Assembly: GCA_963971575.1 (NCBI GenBank)
Contig: OZ020624.1
Coordinates: 10,006,625 to 10,070,624 of the forward strand
Length of the DNA: 64,000 bases
Direction: 5' to 3'
Source of the DNA: Liopterus haemorrhoidalis
Taxonomy: Eukaryota; Arthropoda; Insecta; Coleoptera; Dytiscidae
Shown: positions 50,701-56,700 of the stretch, in pieces
How positions within the stretch are numbered: position 1 is the first letter of the stretch
How the letters are laid out: the number at the start of each line of letters is the position of its first letter
Made by a program: the position numbers and the translations under genes
Notes under the pieces: generated by a model
The model's database searches: none
Seen by the model: only the letters and a program-made list of their open reading frames with translations
What the model was told of the DNA's origin: nothing

Positions 50701-53700
50701 CATCACTGAAAATGTTGAAACATCTACGTCTTACGCCAGAAGTTCTTAACTGACTGATGAACATTAATGTTCCGTTAACTTGTTACAAGTGTTTCACGAA
50801 ATTATATAATTTTTACTACCTAAATAGATTTTTTAATTGTAGAAAATGTTATGTAATTGTATACTATCTAGTAAACCAATTGGACCATATTTGTTTCCTA
50901 CGAGGCAAATTTTATTTAAATATATTTAGATAGTTTTCATATAACTAAAATTAATAAATATATGTTTCATATATAGAAAGTTTTATTCTACAAATATGTT
51001 TGTAGCTATTTTATTTTATTGTAAATATTACTTATAGTTATTGTACATGGTGATCTATTTTTGCCACCATCTGGAATCTGCGCGGTTCACAAATAGGTGC
51101 TGTGGGTTAAAATGATTTAATTTTCTTAGAGAATACGTGTACTAAGTGGCATTGCATAGTGAACTGCAGTATTTTTCAACGAGGGTTCTAATCAGGGCTC
51201 GGTAACCGGTGGCCTGTCGACCGAATACGGCCCATCAATAAGAAAATATAATGTTTACTTTTCTTATCCAGACTAGCCAACACATTAATACCGCGCTGCT
51301 TTAGGCTTGTATACTAAGTGTATTTATATCAAAGTAAATACGTGTAAACTGGCGAAAACAGAACTTAAGATCGTAAAAAATAGAAATTACAAAAGAAAGT
51401 ATGGTTCGGTAAACTTTGTTACTGAATATCCGTAACGTAAAGATAAAAAAGTTACTGAATGCGGCCCGCTACGTGATAATGGTTCCCGACTCCTGTTCTA
51501 AATGTTGACTTATTATATGAACATTTCTACGCGAAATTATAAACGTAATAGTTATTTGAACCCCACAAACATGTTTTAAAAATTGCTGTCTGGTACCTAT
51601 TATGAAGTTATTCAGCGATAAAAAAAAAATCCACATCGTTTTTACAATTAAAAATATCCTATTAAGATAAAATTTCGCTGCAAAATTTGATGCTTAGATT
51701 GTTCCTGATTTTACTTCAGATTGTTAGTTCTGTATGAGATACTTGATATTTATGGTGTTTTATCTAACCTTAAAGATAATTTCTCGAGATTGAAAATAAG
51801 CTTTATTTTATGACATTTATTAACCATATTTTACTGTTTTTCAGGTGGAAATTTATCCTACTACATTCCGCCTGGTGTCGCCGCTGATCTCTTCACCGTA
51901 GATCCCAAGAGTGGAGTTGTCAGTACCAAAGGAGCGTTGGATCGTGAGACCGTAGAGTTTTACAGTGTTCCAGTATACGTCACAGATTTTACACGTCGTG
52001 GATCATCCAACAGTTTCAAAGATCATGGTTCTCAGTTCGATGTAGCTATGTTGACTGTCCAAGTCACTGATATCAATGATCATGCCCCAGAGTTCAGAGC
52101 GGGAGCCTGCTATCCATTAGCTGTTCCAGAGAATGGAGATCTAGCTGTTATCCATACAGTAGTGGCTAGTGATGCTGATGATGGTGTTAATGGAGACATT
52201 ACCTACAGTATTACAGGTAAACTAACAAAGAATATTTTTAATACTCATATTTACTAAAAATTAACCTAAATTTGGCTACGATTTTAATGTTAACTTTTAC
52301 GCAAAACTTGTAAATAACTAAAATAAGTGTCGCACATTTTAATACATTTTACATTTTTGTAGGTGGAAATATTGGTAACAAATTCAGCATAGATCTCCAT
52401 ACAGGAGAATTAAGCGCTCGTCCTTTGGACCGTGAATCTCAAAGCCGGTATATGTTGACAATAACAGCACAGGATCGCGGCGAATCGATATCACTGCAAG
52501 GTTCGTGCAACATCTCAATCAGAGTGGAAGACCAGAACGACAACGATCCTCGTTTCGCCAGTCCGCATTATTCAGCTACAATACCAGAAGACGTACCCCT
52601 CCATACGTCCGTACTAAGAGTCCACGCCACTGATGCAGATCTAGGTGTTAATGCGAGGATAATATATTCACTGTCCAACGAAAGTCACTGGTTATTTCGA
52701 ATTGACAACAAGACTGGTATCATAACAACAGCTGGGTACGTGTACTTATAAATAATTACGCCCGGCTTAATGTGGGTTGTAAATAGGGTATCATAAATTA
52801 TCATTTATGATACATAATTGTACGATTAGAGCGATTGTGACAGACACCAGCTTACACTTTTGCATTCTGTTATATTGATGGAAATATTACCAAATTTTAT
52901 ACAGTAAAATCCACCTCATACTTTTACAATATTTTTCTATTATTTTATGACATGAATATAAAAATAAAATGAATACAAAGTATTTATACAAGTTAATGAC
53001 GATTGTGTAAACACATTTCCGATAAATAAGCTGGAAAATAAGAATACATAGATTCACTTTAATGTACCTGGGTTTGAGGCAGGAAAACAGTGTATACTTC
53101 TATTGTTTAATAACAAATCAACACATTTATATGCTTAAAATTCAAATTCGTAACTCATACACAAGCAAAATACAGGGAATACAGTACCATCATAAAACGT
53201 ACACATATTCTCCTCGTTTATTGTCGAGAGACGAGCGAAGCCGGTACAAAATACCAGGACCTAGGCAGCTCACAGAGCCCCTGACTGGATTGTTTTTTTT
53301 TTTTTCAAACCACGATTCAATGTTGTTATTAGCGATTTTGTTGTATATGTATATATATTAACTAGCAGACCCGTTATCAACAACGTTGGCAAACTGATAT
53401 CGAATAAAAATCAATATAAGCAGGAATCTATTATTAAAATTTGCATGATTCTGCGTATATTAACAAAACAAAAACGTTTCTTGATTATACCTAGGAAATC
53501 TTAAAAAGCTGCTTAATGCGTGTCGTTTAAAAATTAATATCGGGCTGGGTACGGCCCACGGGCCATATGCTGGACATCAATGGTATAGCTGTTTCTGATT
53601 ATACCTAGGAAATCATAAAAGCCGCTCAACGCGTGTCGTTTAAAAATTAGTATCGGACCGGATACGGCCCGCGGGCCATATGCTGGATATGAATGAAATA

Positions 53701-56700
53701 GTTGCTTCTGATTATAACTAGGAAATCCTAAAAAGCTGATTAATGCGTGTCGTTTAAAAATTAATATCGGGCCGGGTACGGGTGGGTCATATGCTGGACC
53801 TCAATGGTATAGCTGTTTCTGATTTTACCTAGGAAATCCTAAAAAGCCGCTCAATGCGTGTCGTTTAAAAATAACTATCGGGCCAAGCACGGCCCGCGGG
53901 CAGAACGTTAATTGACACAACATTCTTTAATTAAGCCAAGGTATATACTGAATGGAGAGCTAAGAGCTATATTCTCGCTAAGGCTAAACACATAGTGAAG
54001 CAGAGAGCAAAGCAGCGATGAAAGCGGAGAGCAAAGCGGCGAAGCGTACTGCAGCGAGGTTATATCGTTGTTAAAGTCGAGCAAAGCGACACGTTCAAAC
54101 AATTTTGAATAATTTCTATTTACGCACAGTTTTTCTATGTGTTATCGGCCCTGTAATTATCGTTTTCCCGGAGGTGGGGCGGAATTATATATTTTCCGCG
54201 GCCTGGGGCCACTATCGACGCCTCTGGTTGTACCACTTACGACTTCCGCACTCCGCTTGTCTAAATTCAAACTCATTACTGTTTTCTTGCAAGCTTCGAA
54301 TCTCTGTATATTATATACTTATATACTCTGGTTGGAATAAATAAACTTTCCCTTTGAGATTACAATATTGTATCCGTAACAAATTATAATTGGAAAAAAT
54401 ATCCTTTTTTCGGGTATTAACTTGTTCGAATTGTGAAATAAAAAATCAAAATAATTATCTAATTAAATAATTATGTTTTCATATTTTTTTCTTTTTTTTA
54501 AGGCAATTTGATAGAGAACGTAAAAAGGCATACGATTTTTTAGTCGTTGCTACAGATCAAGGTAAATACGATGCGAGATCACAAAAAGTTTCCGTCCGAA
54601 TTACAATCGCTGACGTAAACGACAACAAGCCAATTTTCTCGAAATATCCGTTTAAAGAAAAGATAGCTGCCTTTCTTCAACCAGGGCAAACACTTCTCAA
54701 AGTGTTCGCCACAGATGCCGACGAGGGTACAAATGCTGAAATAGTATACAGTTTAGTTAATGAGGAAGGGAATAGTAAATTCAGAATAAATCCTAATTCT
54801 GGTATATTAACTGCATCTCAAAGTCTTGCTAGTGAGAATGGAAAAGTAATTTATCTCCATGTGCTAGCTACTGATAAAGGAAACCCGCCTCAAAGTTCAA
54901 CAGGACTTGTTGAAATAAGTGTAGGAGATGTTCAACAAGGATCACCAAAACTGTTATTCCAGAACAGTACATATAAAGTCGTCCTTCCAGAAAACACTCA
55001 AGAGTTTAAAGATGTGATCCAAGTGTCGGCAGTAAGAAGTGATGGGCGGAGACAAAAAATAATGTATGCTTTCGGACGAGGAAATGAGGATAATATTTTT
55101 AATATCAATCCTGATAGTGGTTTAATACAAGTACGAAATCCAAAATATTTGGACTACGAAAGAACAAGAGACATCCGTCTTATAGCTGAAGCTAAAACTG
55201 ACAACACTCCAGCGCTACATGGTTACTGTGAAATAATAATCCAGTTAACTGATCAAAATGATAATGCTCCAAGATTTACACAACAGCAGTATTCTTCAGT
55301 GGTGTGGGAAGGCAACAGTAAGGGCACATTCGTGATGCAAATAACTGCTTCAGATGACGATCAAGGACAAAATTCTAGGGTATTGTATCATATTGTTGAT
55401 GGAAATCATGATAACGCATTTGTAATAGAGCCAGCCTTCAGCGGCATTATCAAGACAAACATTGTGTTGGATCGTGAAATTAGAGATACGTACAGGTTAA
55501 CTGTCATAGCTACTGACGAAGGTGTGCCGCAAATGACTGGAACCGCTAGAGTTCGAATAAATATTGTTGACGTTAATGATAATCAGCCTACGTTCCCACC
55601 TCACAGCATTATTACAATCGGAGAAGGTAAGCATATTATTTGACTGGAAGCTTCTTTATGTTTTTAGAAATTGATTATTCCATCTAACGTAAAAATGTAT
55701 AATTATATTGCGAGAAAAAAAAAAAAAAAATATATATATATATTTTGTCATTTAAATAGATATATTTGCATATCACTATAATTTTCACTGTGTGATTATT
55801 TTCTGCTTTGCCGAGAGTACCTATGATAAATACTTAACCTATGCTAACACAATAAGAGAGACCATTTTTTTCTAGGAACTGAAGTGGGCACTGTTCTAAC
55901 TGCAGTAACAGCTAATGATGTCGATACAAATCCAGCGTTAACCTACAGTTTTGCTCAAGATAATGATGACGAGTCTTTGTCTATGTTTAGCATCGACAGA
56001 TTCAGTGGAAAAGTAATTTTAAAGAAACGTTTAAATTATGAAACGAAACAAGAGTACCGGCTACACATTAGTGCATCTGATACAGCCCATACTGCAAGCA
56101 CAATGCTTACAATCAGAGTTACAGATGTCAACGACAATATGCCTGTCTTCCAGCAACCAGCCTACTATGCACTCTTACCAGGTAAATTAAATTAATATTA
56201 AATTCCAATTTGTAATTGGTTTCATTAAACTAACTAAAATTTATATAAACCACTGATAATTAGATCAAATAACAAAATGTTGCTTTTAAAAAAAATGATA
56301 AATTAATAAGATTAAAAATAAATAGTAATATTTATCGTACCATATATTAAGTATAATTAGTTACGATCTCAATTTATGTTATAAAATGTTATCATATTTC
56401 TTTTAATAATATTTTCGAAATTAATAATGTTTTATTTTTATTTGCAGATGGCCGTTCTGATGTTGCATTAGAAGTTCTTCGTGTAAACGCAACTGATTCA
56501 GATAGTGGCGATAATTCCCTTGTCAGCTATTCACTGCTAAAACCAGTTCGTGGATTCTCCATTGGAGAAAAATCTGGTATTATTCAAGTCAATCAAAGCA
56601 ATCTTCCTACTAATCCTGGTCAAGATATCCAATTAGCTGTTGTTGCTACTGATAGAGGAAAGCCACCTCTGCAGTCAGTTGCCTCCGTTAGAATCAAAAT

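Noticed and set aside
53476..53900. Possible CRISPR-like array
   Set aside because: Units of about 115 bp are directly adjacent with no unique spacers, and the setting is a eukaryotic intron.
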